Source: Tipula vernalis (lineage: Eukaryota > Arthropoda > Insecta > Diptera > Tipulidae). From it: 64,000 nt of DNA. Within the stretch, counting starts at the first letter, position 1. The number at the start of each line of letters is the position of its first letter. Of this stretch, positions 22,634 to 33,695 are shown one piece after another. The position numbers and the translations under genes are program-made. The stretch spans positions 310,158,092-310,222,091 of the forward strand of contig OY282558.1 in the NCBI GenBank assembly GCA_958295665.1. The letters are read 5' to 3'. Below the pieces are notes generated by a model. The model had not been told where the DNA came from. It saw only the letters and a program-made list of their open reading frames with translations, and made no database searches.

Positions 22634-22767
22634 ACAACCTGAGGAAATTTCAACTTCAACAATTGTTTTAAACGCAAAAGAAATTCACAAAATATTAAGA
22701 AAGTGTGGTAATTTTATGATTAAATAATTTTTTTTCGTTATTTTCTGTAAACAACAGACATCTGACA
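22634..22767 (+). repeat. Dispersed repeat, copy 1 of 2
   Basis: About 134 bp match 29,726-29,860 in the same orientation, sharing GGAAATTTCAA, a TTTTATGATTAAATAAT-like stretch, and TTTTCTGTAAACA with GACATCTGAC at the end. It interrupts the Penelope-like remnant. No coding capacity; family unknown. Confidence 0.65.
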
Positions 22768-23059
22768 TAGGGCAGATTGGCGTTGGTTGTAATATTTTTG
22801 AGAATGTTAATTCTTACATTTTGTCTGTTGAAAATAATTCAATGACAAATAATTATATCCAAGCTACACAATGTCATATAAATTTAGATAATATTCCACT
22901 AGGAACTGGGCGAGATCTCTGACCTCGCGGTTGAAAGTAACAACGTCCTTTTAATTTATTCAGTCTATAAAAACATTTCAATAAATAATATCTTGTTGTA
23001 GCATCAGAATGAAACATAAAACAGAACTTTGGTAGCACAATCAGATAAATCATCTGAAT

Positions 23060-23250
23060 CACAATTTAAACATATAAAAAGTTACATCGCCTTTAATGCA
23101 GGATGCAGCTAGTATGTGATCATTTTTTGCAGTTTAAACATTGAATCCGCTTCCCTCCAGGTCGACTTGCTTTAAAAGATTCGCAGCAAATTAAACAAAA
23201 ATATTTTTCATCTTCATCGTCTGTGGGCTGATGTAATATTTTCATTTATA
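23060..23250 (-). pseudogene. Zinc-finger tail of the pogo/Tigger transposase
   Basis: A minus-strand frame reads YFCLICCESFKASRPGGKRI, then QCLNCKK, a stop, SHTSC, and finally a shifted CLNCDS-like end. The spacing (C-x2-C, then C-x2-C, H-x2-C, C-x2-C) is that of the small PHD-like finger that closes many insect pogo/Tigger proteins. It lies directly downstream of the transposase in the right order. Confidence 0.55.
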
Positions 23251-23299
23251 AATGTTTCTCCTGTTTTTCGACTCGTTTCAACTAGTTTTTTCGCAAGTG

Positions 23300-24300
23300 C
23301 TTAGTCGTTCCTTGTATATTTTTTTATCCATGGCGCGGCTTTCGGGAAAGGTCTTATTATTTCTGGAGAAATAGAAATATTTGCGTTGAAATTAGATGGG
23401 CCCGGTAGTAATGAGCTGGTCGTTTTAGCAATCTCTTCAAATGAAGGCATTTCATATGAAATCTGTGACGTATGATACTCTACATTTTGTAAATTAACAA
23501 CCTCTTCATTTACAGGCTGTATATTTTCCAAATGAAGAACTGTTTGTATTACAGTCAGTTGTCCATCGGTAACGAATGGCACCTCAGGCTGTCTATCTCC
23601 AGGCTTATGGCTATTTTTTTCAGTAGCATGTAATGGTCTATCGGTGACGAATGAAAAGAAAAAATTGCAATCTTGGAACACTTCTCTATTAAATGGAACA
23701 ATACCAGTTTTTTAAACCAGTAGATGTCATTTACTGGGTTCAGTGCCGTAGGAAGAGCAATTTTAACTATGGATGGAATACCATATATTGTCATAGTTTT
23801 TCCAGGAATATTTAGTATGTTTTAAAGGGGTCATAAACTCGCACATCCAAGGGCTGCAGTTTGTGGGAGCAATGTGATAGAAATGACAACAGCACCACTC
23901 CATTCTCTTTTATTTTATCAATTACACTGATATCCAAATGAGAAATATGGTTGTCGAGCAATAAAAGTACTGGATCAGAACTATGTGGCTTCACGTGTTT
24001 ATTAAAGTGATCTATAAATTTATTAAATTCGGCGTTATTCATCTGCCCGGAAGCATTTTCAGCTTCTACAGACTCTGAAGGTCCATCATGAATGAAGAAG
24101 CCTTTATATTTAATATGTGGGAATATAAACATACATGATATTGAGTTTCCAGAACCGCTCACTACCGCACAGACAGTAATAAGAGTAGCCCTTTCCGCAG
24201 ACGTCACAGATCCCATCTATTTTGAACCTTTTGTAGCTAAGATTTTCCTTGATTTTTGTACCGTGGTAGCACCTGTCTCGTCGTGGTTCCAAATGCGGGC
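23300..24300 (-). pseudogene. pogo/Tigger transposase remnant
   Basis: IWNHDETGATTVQKS (near 24,270) holds the first catalytic aspartate. A TAG stop at 24,217-24,219 follows, probably from CAG, since glutamine normally precedes this GSVTSAER. The open part (23,812-24,216) contains MFIFP, FIHDGPSESVEAENASGQM, LLLLDNHISH (second aspartate), and SHCSHKLQPLDVRVYDPFK (third). After a short deletion the frame resumes as PGKTMTIYGIPSIVKIA, shifts again, reads FVTDRPL, and ends in SPEIIRPFPKAAPW (near 23,340). All three catalytic aspartates are still visible, but the gene is broken at least three times. Confidence 0.82.
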
Positions 24301-24308
24301 TGGGCTAA

Positions 24309-24722
24309 TACACTAGAGTGCAAAAAATTCGCACATTGATAAATTTTCAACAAAATTTCAAAAATATCGAAAAATCCAATGTTTGTTTAATTTTCTTGAA
24401 TGCAGATTCAAAGTCTATTTCAACACCTATCCAGTGGTACCATTTTTGTACTTATACCGTGTCAACAAAGTAATTTTTAGGGTCAACATCTGAAGTAGAC
24501 ATTTTTTGTGAATTTATCTGCATGAAAATTAGTGGTAAAAATCTAATTAAAACATGGAAATCAGCAAAAAAAACAGTTTTATTAATAAGAAGTATCCCTC
24601 CCCTAGCCCGAATGACAGCTTACATTCGATGTTTCATCGATTTCACCAAAGTTTTCACCAAATCTTGAGGTATCGCCTCCCATTCCTCTGCGATCGCATG
24701 TTGCAGCTCCTGGAGACTTGTT
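24309..24722 (-). mobile_element. Tc1-type transposon, 3'-end fragment
   Basis: A TA (24,309-24,310) precedes CACTAGAGTGCAAAAAATTC, a Tc1-like terminus. Further in, the minus strand encodes the C-terminal end of a Tc1 transposase: SLQELQHAIAEEWEAIPQDL, then VKSMKHRM, a stop, AVIRARGG. The rest of the element is absent; at about 24,722 the sequence switches to an unrelated transposase. The fragment therefore separates two older transposon relics. Confidence 0.7.
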
Positions 24723-25900
24723 CAAACAACATCAATTGCCGTTGCCATAAAGGAGTTTTTATTTTGTGGTACGCAAGAATCGCTCCAGGTGACAAGTTTG
24801 GTAAACCCTGTGTCTTGGTAAACTTGCTCTAAAATTTTTACTAGCGCTGATGCTAGATCATTGACAGTGATCGTAAGATTGTGAGATTGTAAGATTGTTA
24901 GTGCGCCGTAAGATTGTAGACGTTTAACTTTGCACTATAAAATAAGGAAACAATTTATTACGTTTTGTAAATCAAAGCATAATACTGGAATGGTTTCGTT
25001 CTCCTGATCCATTTTTCTTTCAGCACGCATATCTTCTTTAAGCCGTTGGTGTTCTTCAAAATCAGCGGTAAATTTCGGTGCGCATTCATTTCCTTTCTGG
25101 GCGACTAGATAGGCTTCACATTTACCACAGAGATCGGATTTTGGTTTGTGAAAATCCAGATTAAACTCTCTGTAGAAGACATCACGATAATAACTAGGTT
25201 TAACTGGATTTTCTCCATCTTGGCTACATTGAATTTTATATAATTCGTACATGCGCATAATATTTAAACCGGCCTCGAGATATTTTTTAGATGTTTGGCC
25301 CAATAATAATGGCTTTCCATTGTTGGAACAGATTTGATATGTTGTTTTATTCTGTTGGTTACTTTTTCCTTAGTTTTTCGGTTGCCAATTCTGGTTGCGT
25401 TTCCTTTACACTGGATGACTCCAGTAGAAGCCTTTCTATTGTGCACGTCATAAACAAGTTTTTGTGAAACATCCAATGTTCCTAAAAAATAGGGTTTGCA
25501 TACGCGAATCACTTCTCCCTTAATTTCGAAATACTAACTGAACACTTTTTTTCTTCGACTTGGGGTTGGTTGTGATGGACCTAAAAGTTCACTTCGCCTG
25601 TGTATTTTAAAATAAAGTCATATTTGCGGTAACGATCTAACGTATAATAATGCTTGAAAATAATTTCCCGCTCAACTTCACTAATTTTTTCGGAGCACTT
25701 AAATTTACAATTTTGACAGTTTTTTTTTGGTTATATATTTTTTTTTTTTTTTTGTATAAGTTTTCCCTTTGAATTAATATTTTCCTCTCCCCTTTGTCTT
25801 TTCGATTGCTGCTGACGCAATTTCCAATTTTCATAATTCCGTTTTCTTCTGCGTTTTCGACCTTCATCTTCATAGTAAATTCTGTAGGATTTCTCATTCC
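24723..25900 (-). pseudogene. DDE-type transposase-like remnant of an unnamed insect family
   Basis: Minus-strand pieces in order: KCSEKISEVEREIIFKHYYT (near 25,680), then IRVCKPYFLGTLDVSQK (25,450-25,512). Next are VPTMESHYYWAK with the adjoining YLEAGLNIMRMYELYK and VFYREFNLDFHKPKSDLCGKC (about 25,110-25,340), and CFDLQNVI (near 24,960). Finally LVTWSDSCVPQNKNSFMATA (near 24,790). This order (a HKPK-x-D-x-C-x2-C motif, then F-D-L-Q-x-V, then S-D-x-C-x2-Q-N-x-N) is one I recognise from repetitive, uncharacterised insect and cnidarian proteins that look like DDE transposases. I cannot name the superfamily with confidence. Frameshifts and a deletion of roughly 150 residues before the last block make it dead. 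Confidence 0.6.
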
Positions 25901-28900
25901 GTCGCTAGCACATTGAAAACAACATATTCTGAATCAATTATGCTAAAAGCAATTATATAAATAACATTAACATTTCAAATTAATTAGGATATTATGTAGG
26001 AGTATATCAGAGTAATTTTTTATTGTCCTACTTACACAAAACACAACCTTATTCCACAAGTTTTAAACAATAACTGATTCATTACTTGATACGAAGCACA
26101 CCTCCCCACCATAGTGTATGAAGGGTAGCGTGATTCGCAACAACAAAAAATTTCCCTCGCATGGACTACTACTGCAGCACTTTTCCTGGACTAGGTGACA
26201 GTCGTGGGGGTGGGGTTAAAAAAAAACGTAATAGTATACGAAAGACTAGTGGATGCTGCAATGGGATGTTAAGGTTCAAAAAGTATGATAAACGCTATGT
26301 AGATATATAAAACAATGCAAACCAAAAAAAAACAAAATGTAGGGTTTTATTGTATAATACCAGCTTTTAGCTTACTGTCATATAAAACAAGACCGTTGAT
26401 AGATTGGCCTTAGTGTCTACGCCTCCCGAACAAAGTGTTATATGATTGGACACTTCCCTCCCTTACATTGAACACTAAATCAGGGCATAATTTTTAAGGA
26501 TATATTAAAATAACATAATTACGGCATTGATTAAGTAGATGTAATACTAACAAATGTAAAGAACATTATTGAATTAAGTAAAGATGAATAAATAAATAAG
26601 ATTCTCAACACTGAACAAACGAAGACATACGAACATTCCTCTTATGCATATTAATATTAATGAACGTAACCAATAAAGTAAATCAACAACGAAAAGAAAT
26701 TAGGTACTAAAATTCAAGAATTAATTTTACTAAAATTTAAGAATATTTATTGCCAAATAAATTAATAATAATCATAATTTAATTAAACGAATTAATCATG
26801 CATGCCAAAATTATTGATAATAAACGTAGAATTAATAATAATAAAAAAATAATAATTTGATAATGAAAACTAATACATCAATAACGGATCGATCCCCCTA
26901 ACACCTCAACGCCATAATAATAATATTATATATTAATACTAATATCTCTATTGATATACTAATTTAGAAATTTGAATTATTTTCTGGAAAAATGTACTTT
27001 AACATTTTTAGCAAATTATAAGATTCATAAAAGTTTATACATTCTTCATGGCAATAATATGAATAATTAATAAATTTGAACAAATAGTAATATATAAGTT
27101 AATAAATAAGCATTATGCGCTATATGAAATAATTTATATTATTTCGATATAATCTAGATAATTAAATAATAAATTTTATTTTTCACTTAGCTGTAACACC
27201 AACAGAAGATCATACCGGATTAACGGCCCTCTAATGCATGACTAATTCATTTGGTCCAAATTTTGTTCAATAGGCGGAACCAAATAATGCCGCAATCAAA
27301 ATTTCCTAGGAAGAGTCTAGAATCCTCAGTTTTTGAAGCAGAAACCGTACTCTTAAGTCTTCCGTATCTAAATTGTTCCTTAGCCGGTTCTCTCTGTTTC
27401 CAAGAAATATAAGTAGGATAAAAACAGCTCAGTTGTACGTTTAACTTTCTAGAAAAAGTTGAAGAAACCGTGCTAAAACGATCACGGTCTATTCCTTTTC
27501 TTAAGACTTGGAATTTAAGGAATCAGAAATTTTTAATTGTATTTACATATATTTCACTCACAGGAATTTAATTTCGATGTACATAAATATTTGATTATTT
27601 TTATTTTATTTTTTTTCCAATTTATAACTACAACGAACACTGAAATGCTTCGATACTTGAAAACAGAATGAACGTCGGAGCACATTTTGATCGCTTGCAA
27701 TTATTTGGTAATAAAGATAACCCACTATATTATGGAAGTACATAATATAAAACAACAATTACATAGTCAACAAAATATATGACCAGCAAGTACATAACAT
27801 TTGATGATCATCAAACGACATCATTTGAAAAAAAAAAACAAAAAAAATTTACATTTTTATGGCCATCCAGTTAATGGTGACAACAAAACAAATAATAATA
27901 TGTTCAACATTGAATGTTCTTACCATTCAACAAAATTCTCATATCCAAATCAAATTTATTCAACATAAATAGGGTACATGTAAATAATATGCATAAGAGA
28001 AAATCACGTAAACCTCGATTTCACGCGTATTAGATCAGTGGTAAAATACAGCAAAACAGAAATTTCAAACTTCAACCATGTAGCAATTCTGAACAACCAA
28101 AATTGTCACATACTCATTAAAAATAAAGGGGAAACCCCTATTTCAAAACTTTTTTTGATAAAAAAAAAGTTCTATTTGCAAAGACAGAAATTATTTTTGA
28201 ACAGGTGTTCGAATAAAATTCCATGTTTTGGAGAAAGCTTCTATTTGTGCAGTTAGAACTTTCTTGAATTAATTAATGTTCATAATGAATTTAAATAGAA
28301 CTTGTCTATCCTGTTATCTCTGAAACTATAGGAAAAATCAAAATTTGAGCAACGGTTTTGAATTCTACTACTACGGCAAGGTCAAAATTGATATCAACCT
28401 CAAAAATTACAAAAATGTCACATAGAACCTTTTCATTCTTAGGTCGCGAAAAGGCGAAATGTGCTCGATTTTTTATTTATGCCTCTTTTTATTGTAGCTC
28501 TAATGTAAACAACAAAAACCAAATAAATTAAAAAAAAAGTTACTTACATGACGATTTTGACAGCTCTATATAAATACTAACGCGTTCAACGGTGGTACAC
28601 ACATAACGGAATTGAATGATGCAATACTTTGTTTCACTACGAAGATTTATCTCTTTACTACGTTTTTATGTCTCTGTCAGATTATTTGTTTTTAGGAGTG
28701 TTACTATTTGCCCCTCTTAAATTGCCTATTTCCCTTACACTAGTAAAACCAAAGCGACCTTGATTATAGAAAGCCATAATCTAACGAGGAAAAAACCAAA
28801 CATTTCATAGTAAAACACATGAACCATATGGGAAATCAATTTTGTTTTTCCTAGGACAAAGTTTTAAATGAAAACGTAACAAATTCTTAATAGACGAATG

Positions 28901-28924
28901 GAAAAGTTTAAAAAGCGCCTTAAG
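25901..28924. other. Long AT-rich stretch without genes
   Basis: 26,500-27,200 is extremely AT-rich (AATAATAATTAATAA words). Nothing else is recognised, apart from the possibility that 25,900-26,250 is the far end of the unnamed transposon. Confidence 0.5.
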
Positions 28925-29520
28925 CGGACAAAAGCAAAATATGTGATGGTCTGTAACAAAAATTTGATATATGAAGTTATATGGAAACAGTGTCTATTTA
29001 AATTACTTTTTTATTTGTTAAAATTGTATATTGAATTAATCCGATATGTAGTTTAAAGTGTAATTGTTGTATATCTGATTTATTTGGGATATTCTTATAA
29101 TTTTAAATATCAGAAATGTGTACTTAAACATTGCAGAAATTTCTAAATAAGCTAGTGTTACTAAAAACATAAATGTTTTAAAAATATTAAATTTTAGATT
29201 GTATTAATAAGTCAAATCGTAGCAACTGTGGTCTAATAAAGCTTTAAAAATGTTTAGTGAACCACTTATTTATTTATATTGAGTTTAACATTCAATTTCT
29301 GCAATTTTTAACCACAAGTTTCTGATATTTAAAATTGTAAGAATGTCCCAAATCAATTAGATTTATAAAAATCACACTTTAAACTATATATTGAATTAAT
29401 TCAGTTTTCTAATCATTACAATTTTCACAAATAAAAAAGTAATTTAAATAAACACTATTTCCATATAACTTCATGTAGCAAATTTTTGTTACAGCCTATC
29501 ACATATTTCACTATTGTCCG
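28925..29520. mobile_element. 596-bp fold-back element with about 230-bp inverted arms
   Basis: The left arm (28,925-29,155) and right arm (29,290-29,520) are inverted copies for nearly their whole length with scattered mismatches. The ends are CGGACAA and TTGTCCG. Shared blocks include AATATGTGAT, CTGTAACAAAAATTT, GAAGTTATATGG, AAATTACTTTTTTATTTGT and TTTAAAATTATCAGAAA-like words. The 134-bp centre has no coding capacity. No clear target duplication was found. A non-autonomous element is the best reading. Confidence 0.78.
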
Positions 29521-29725
29521 GTAGAGAACACTGTTCCATTCGTCGTATTTCCTGTAATAATTGATTTATTTAAAACAAAATTTTAAAAAAAATTCATAAC
29601 AACAGCATTCTGGCCAATTGAAATAAAAGCTTACTACAAATCGTGTGGCCATTAAGTCACTATATGTACATTACATAGATGTCAGTGATGGCAGTAAAAA
29701 TTTGGTAAAATCATACTAAAAATTA

Positions 29726-29860
29726 CCAACTGGAGAAATTTCAAGTTCAAAAATTGTAGGAAAAGCAAAACAGTCACAAAATGTTAATAACGTGTCATAA
29801 TTTTGTGATTAAATAATGTTTTTTCGTATTTTTCTGTAAACATTTAAGACATCTGACGTA
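29726..29860 (+). repeat. Dispersed repeat, copy 2 of 2
   Basis: Matches 22,634-22,767. It ends about 15 bp before the small inverted-repeat element at 29,870, so the two families are adjacent here but not at 22.7 kb. Confidence 0.65.
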
Positions 29861-29869
29861 CTATATGAT

Positions 29870-30235
29870 TTTAATATGTTCCGAAGATTGTAAGAGAATT
29901 CAATCCAGTTTCGAACTGATGAGCTTATGATTATGAAAAAATCAATCTTCTCATCAGGCCGCGGCGACTGGACTGATTATACCACAATTTTACATTCTCT
30001 ATATACAGAATGTGCTGTGCGTTAAGAGTACTAGCGAATCGTACTAATACAGATGAATTCTCTTACAATTTTTCTTCTTCACAATATTCACACAGCTCTA
30101 TTTCTGTGTACGCTAATTTTTACTTTATTAATTTTTTTGTTGAATATTAATTAATTCATGTAATATCTAATATGCTACCGCTGATTAGACCATTTTAAGT
30201 GTGTTTCGATTAACTAAAAACTCTCGATTAACTTT
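29870..30235 (+). repeat. Small inverted-repeat family, copy A
   Basis: Contains ATTGTAAGAGAATTCA at 29,887 and its inverted copy TGAATTCTCTTACAAT ending at 30,069. Between them lie an 8-bp hairpin (CTGATGAG...CTCATCAG) and the GC-rich word CCGCGGCGACTGGACTG. Similarity to copy B continues past the inverted repeat to GTGTTTCGATTAAC near 30,212, so the true unit may be about 360 bp. Non-coding; a MITE is likely. Confidence 0.7.
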
Positions 30236-30239
30236 AACT

Positions 30240-31587
30240 CGCAAGTATTATTTTAACTGAAAATCAATTTACGTACTTACTTTTCAATGACGTTTCATAT
30301 GTTCGTGTACGTTCTTTTGTTCGACATTTCTTTGTATTTTTTAATATCGTTTTGTTTTTCGAACATTTCTGGCATTTATTTTAGTTTAGTTTAGTTCATT
30401 TTGAGGCACGGTTAATGTCTTTCGGCTCTTTCGTTTCGGCTCTTTAATCTAGCAGGCCCTTACATAGTTCGTACTACTTATCTAGGTAGAATAAAAAGAA
30501 TATTCTGTAATTTAATATTTTATACAAAATAATAGACGGTATGTATTATAAAGTTAAAATAAAAGTTAAATGGAGTTCAAGGATACTTCTGAATTTCCAT
30601 AATTAAAATGTAAACGTACAATTTTTTTATGCACAAATTACTAGTTTTAAATATTGTGTAAAAAATTAAAAAATATGAAGTTGTCAAAATATATTACGTC
30701 TATTCCAAGTTATTCTTTTATTACATTTTGTTTGGAATATTTGAAAATTACGCGATCAATATTCTATTCCTTCTATTCATTCCTTACAGTGGCGGTTTAA
30801 GGAAAATTCAGGCAATCTTTCGTTTCTGAGCCCCACGAAATAATAGGAGAGTTCGAACCCTACCCTCCTTATTTTAGTTAACATAATAGTACATCGATAG
30901 GATTGGATTTTCTCCGCTAGAAATTCGTAAAGAGAACTTGCAAACAAAATAACATACTCTCGATTTACAATCACAATGTTTATAAATCCCATGTTATTCG
31001 AAACCGTGCAAATCAGGTAAAATTAGGGAATTCGTCCAAAAAAAATGTCAACTTAAATTTTTCATATTGAATTGATACTTTCGCGGGTGAAGCGCTCAAG
31101 TACAGTGTGAAATAAGAAAATACAGTAAGATTATCTTTAAGTCTTAATTGAAAGTAAAAAATAATAAAAAAAAAAAAAATCGAACATTTTAAAATGAAAT
31201 ACTCTCAAATTCTTGAGCTCGAGCCTCTCATAATTTGTAGGTTGCTCGGGCCATTTGCTCTAGTATGTACATATTAGACAGTAGAGAATGGATTGGAATT
31301 TATGAGGGAAGGGTTTGGAATCCTTAATTGACACAGATTTTTTCAAAAGAAAATGTCTTTTGGAACTTAATGTATTATTTTGTAAGAAACTCAAGTCTCA
31401 GATAACACGTTTTTGGTTAGCTTGGTATTTTCATGGAACCTAACCACCGTGTCATATGAGGGTTACCTGTAAACACGTTAGATAAAAATTCATTTGAAAA
31501 TCGCTTTTTGCTTATAACTTTAGAATAACATTTCTGTTGCACACGTTCAATTTCATCAAAATCGGTTATTGCCTCTTATGTCACTTA
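30240..31587. other. Non-coding DNA
   Basis: No gene or repeat that I can support. TTTCGGCTCTTTCG occurs as a small duplicated word near 30,418-30,445. Several open frames are AT-rich and without domains. Confidence 0.5.
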
Positions 31588-32194
31588 TGCCCTGTTGCAC
31601 ACAAAACAAATTAACCATTTGACAGCAATCTAATTGATAAGTCTAAACTTCGGTTAAAATTACATTTAGTTTTACAAAAAAATGTCCATGGTTAGTTAAC
31701 AAATATGTCGATATTGTCGATATAATAAGATTTTACTCAACCCTACAGATAAAAAAAACAAAATATCCAATATTTTTATTTTGACGTTAATAAAAATTGT
31801 GTTCTTATGATATACAATGAAATAAGCCAAATATTTGAAAATTGAATTTCTATATAAATATTTTATTGAAAATTGTGATGCAAAAGACGCCAAATATAGT
31901 CTCATTACAATTTTGTATATAATGGAATGTTAAATAAAAATTTACAGAATTTAAAAAAATATTGAGATATTGAAATGGTTTTCAATGAGTTCCGATCGTC
32001 GGTAATTCGAATAGCTTTGTAACATTGATGGGATATCAATTAGGTTTGTATCAACTTCTGCAAAATCCTGAAAATCGTCTTTCCATTCCACTGCTAAATT
32101 ATGTAGAACAGCGGCGGAAACAATTGATTGACATCTAATTGTCATCTGATTGACATATAGTCTCAACCTTTAAATTAATAAATGATTTTTAATA

Positions 32195-32535
32195 TGTTTC
32201 GAAGATTGTAAGAGAATTCAATCCAGTTTCGAACTGATGAGCTTATGATTATGAAAAAATCAATCTTCTCATCAGGTCGCGGCGACTGGACTGATTATAC
32301 CACAATTTACATTCTATATACAGAATATGCTGTGCTTTAAGTACTAGCGAATCGTACTAATACAGGTGAATTCTCTTACAATTTTTTTTTCTTCTTCACG
32401 ATATTCACACTGCTCTGTGTGTAAGCTAATTTTTACTTTTTATTAATTTTTTTGTTGAATGTTAATTAATTCATGTAATTTCTAATATGCTACCGGTGGT
32501 TAGACCATTTTAATTGTGTTTCGATTAACACGAGA
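32195..32535 (+). repeat. Small inverted-repeat family, copy B (inside Harbinger)
   Basis: The inverted repeats are at 32,215 and ending 32,382. It follows copy A closely through to GTGTTTCGATTAAC. It sits between the acidic-residue exon and the C-terminal exon of the Harbinger transposase, and so was inserted after that element. Confidence 0.7.
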
Positions 32536-32611
32536 AGTATATTAGTATTTACGAATAGTAATTCAACGAAACCGACTAATAGACATAATTCTATTTATTT
32601 AATTAAATGAT

Positions 32612-32870
32612 TTTTAATATGTTTCGAAGATTGTAAGAGAATTCAATCCAGTTTCGAACTGATGAGCTTATGATTATGAAAAAATCAATCGTCTCATCAG
32701 GCCGCGGCGACTGGAATGATTATACCACAATTTACATTCTATATATACAGAATGTGCTGTGCTTTAAGTACCAGCGAATACACACTAATACTTAGTACTA
32801 GCGAATACACACTAACACACTAATACAGATGAATTCTCTTGCAATTTTGTTTTCTTCTTCACAATAAATA
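32612..32870 (+). repeat. Small inverted-repeat family, copy C (inside Harbinger)
   Basis: The inverted repeats are at 32,630 and ending 32,845. It is longer inside because GTACTAGCGAATACACACTAA is locally duplicated (about 32,768-32,820). Homology stops soon after CTTCTTCACAATA, earlier than in copies A and B. B and C lie in tandem about 250 bp apart. Confidence 0.7.
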
Positions 32871-33381
32871 ATAGTTAGGTACATTAAAATAATCCAATTG
32901 TATTAAAAGAAATTAAAATAACCTGGACCCGAAATCCAAGGCTTAAAACTGGGAATCGTCTCTTCCAGACTCCATAGAGTCTCTCGGCTGCATTTCTGGT
33001 TAAAATTTGAGACCTTTGATAATTCTTTTCCGCTGCGGTTTAGGGATTACTCAATGGAATTAGTAAAAAGTTCTTATTTCCGTAACCACCATCCCCCAAT
33101 AGTACGCTATCACCGAAGTCGTTTCTTCTTAGCCTTACCTTAAGTAAATTTTAAATAATATTTAATAAATTAGACGCATTTTGAAAGATTGTTTACCATC
33201 AAAAACGAATTATCCAAAATAGTCTGGTCATGCACTGACCCTGGCCATCTTGCTTCAATGTCAGAAATATTTAAAGAACGGTCACTCACGCATTGTACGT
33301 TAATCGAGAAATATCCTTTCCTGTTGCGATATACTTCTCCAACATCCCCACCTGGAGATTGAATTTTTATGTGCGTGCAAT

Positions 33382-33442
33382 CTGAAGAAGAAACAAAATG
33401 TAAACTAATATCAAATGGGTATAACCATTATGTATCAGGCAC
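33382..33442 (-). other. Intron 2 of the Harbinger transposase (61 bp)
   Basis: Minus-strand GTGCCTGATAC to TTTCTTCTTCAG. Removal joins FPGVIGAI to D-CTHIKIQ, rebuilding the first catalytic aspartate from G|AT. Clean GT-AG borders and an exact family match make this the best-supported intron of the window. Confidence 0.8.
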
Positions 33443-33628
33443 CTATTGCTCCGATAACACCAGGAAAGCCGACAATCTTCATCTGTTATTGACATTTTAA
33501 TGATTTTGTTCATACGACAAAATAGGGCAATTTTTTCCAGAACTTTTCGAATTATTCGACACACTGTAGACTTATAACAATTAAAAATATCTCCACATGT
33601 AATTTGAAAACAACCAGTACCTAAAAAT

Positions 33629-33695
33629 CTAAATTGTAATAAAAGTAAATATGTTTTATTATATTTATAAGTAAGAAACTCACAATAATACAAAC
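33629..33695 (-). other. Intron 1 of the Harbinger transposase (67 bp)
   Basis: Minus-strand GTTTGTATTATTG to ACAATTTAG. Removing it joins NQICIAL-R to FLGTGCFQIT, the expected family sequence, with the arginine codon split CG|A. Confidence 0.65.

Larger units (their letters stand above)
23060..24310 (-). mobile_element. pogo/Tigger-type transposon remnant
   Basis: The minus strand carries the second half of a pogo-superfamily (Tigger/Jerky-type) transposase from the first catalytic aspartate to the C-terminal tail. The upstream half is missing because the sequence stops at 24,310, where a Tc1-type end begins. No terminal repeats were found. Confidence 0.8.

Noticed and set aside
24554..24832. 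Plus-strand 92-codon frame with a start and no stop
   Set aside because: The minus strand of the same stretch encodes recognisable Tc1 and DDE transposase ends; the plus frame is incidental.
29887..32700. CTGATGAG and GAAA words in the small inverted-repeat family, resembling a hammerhead core
   Set aside because: CTGATGAG pairs with CTCATCAG to form a simple hairpin; the helix II and flanking helices of a hammerhead do not form in either orientation.
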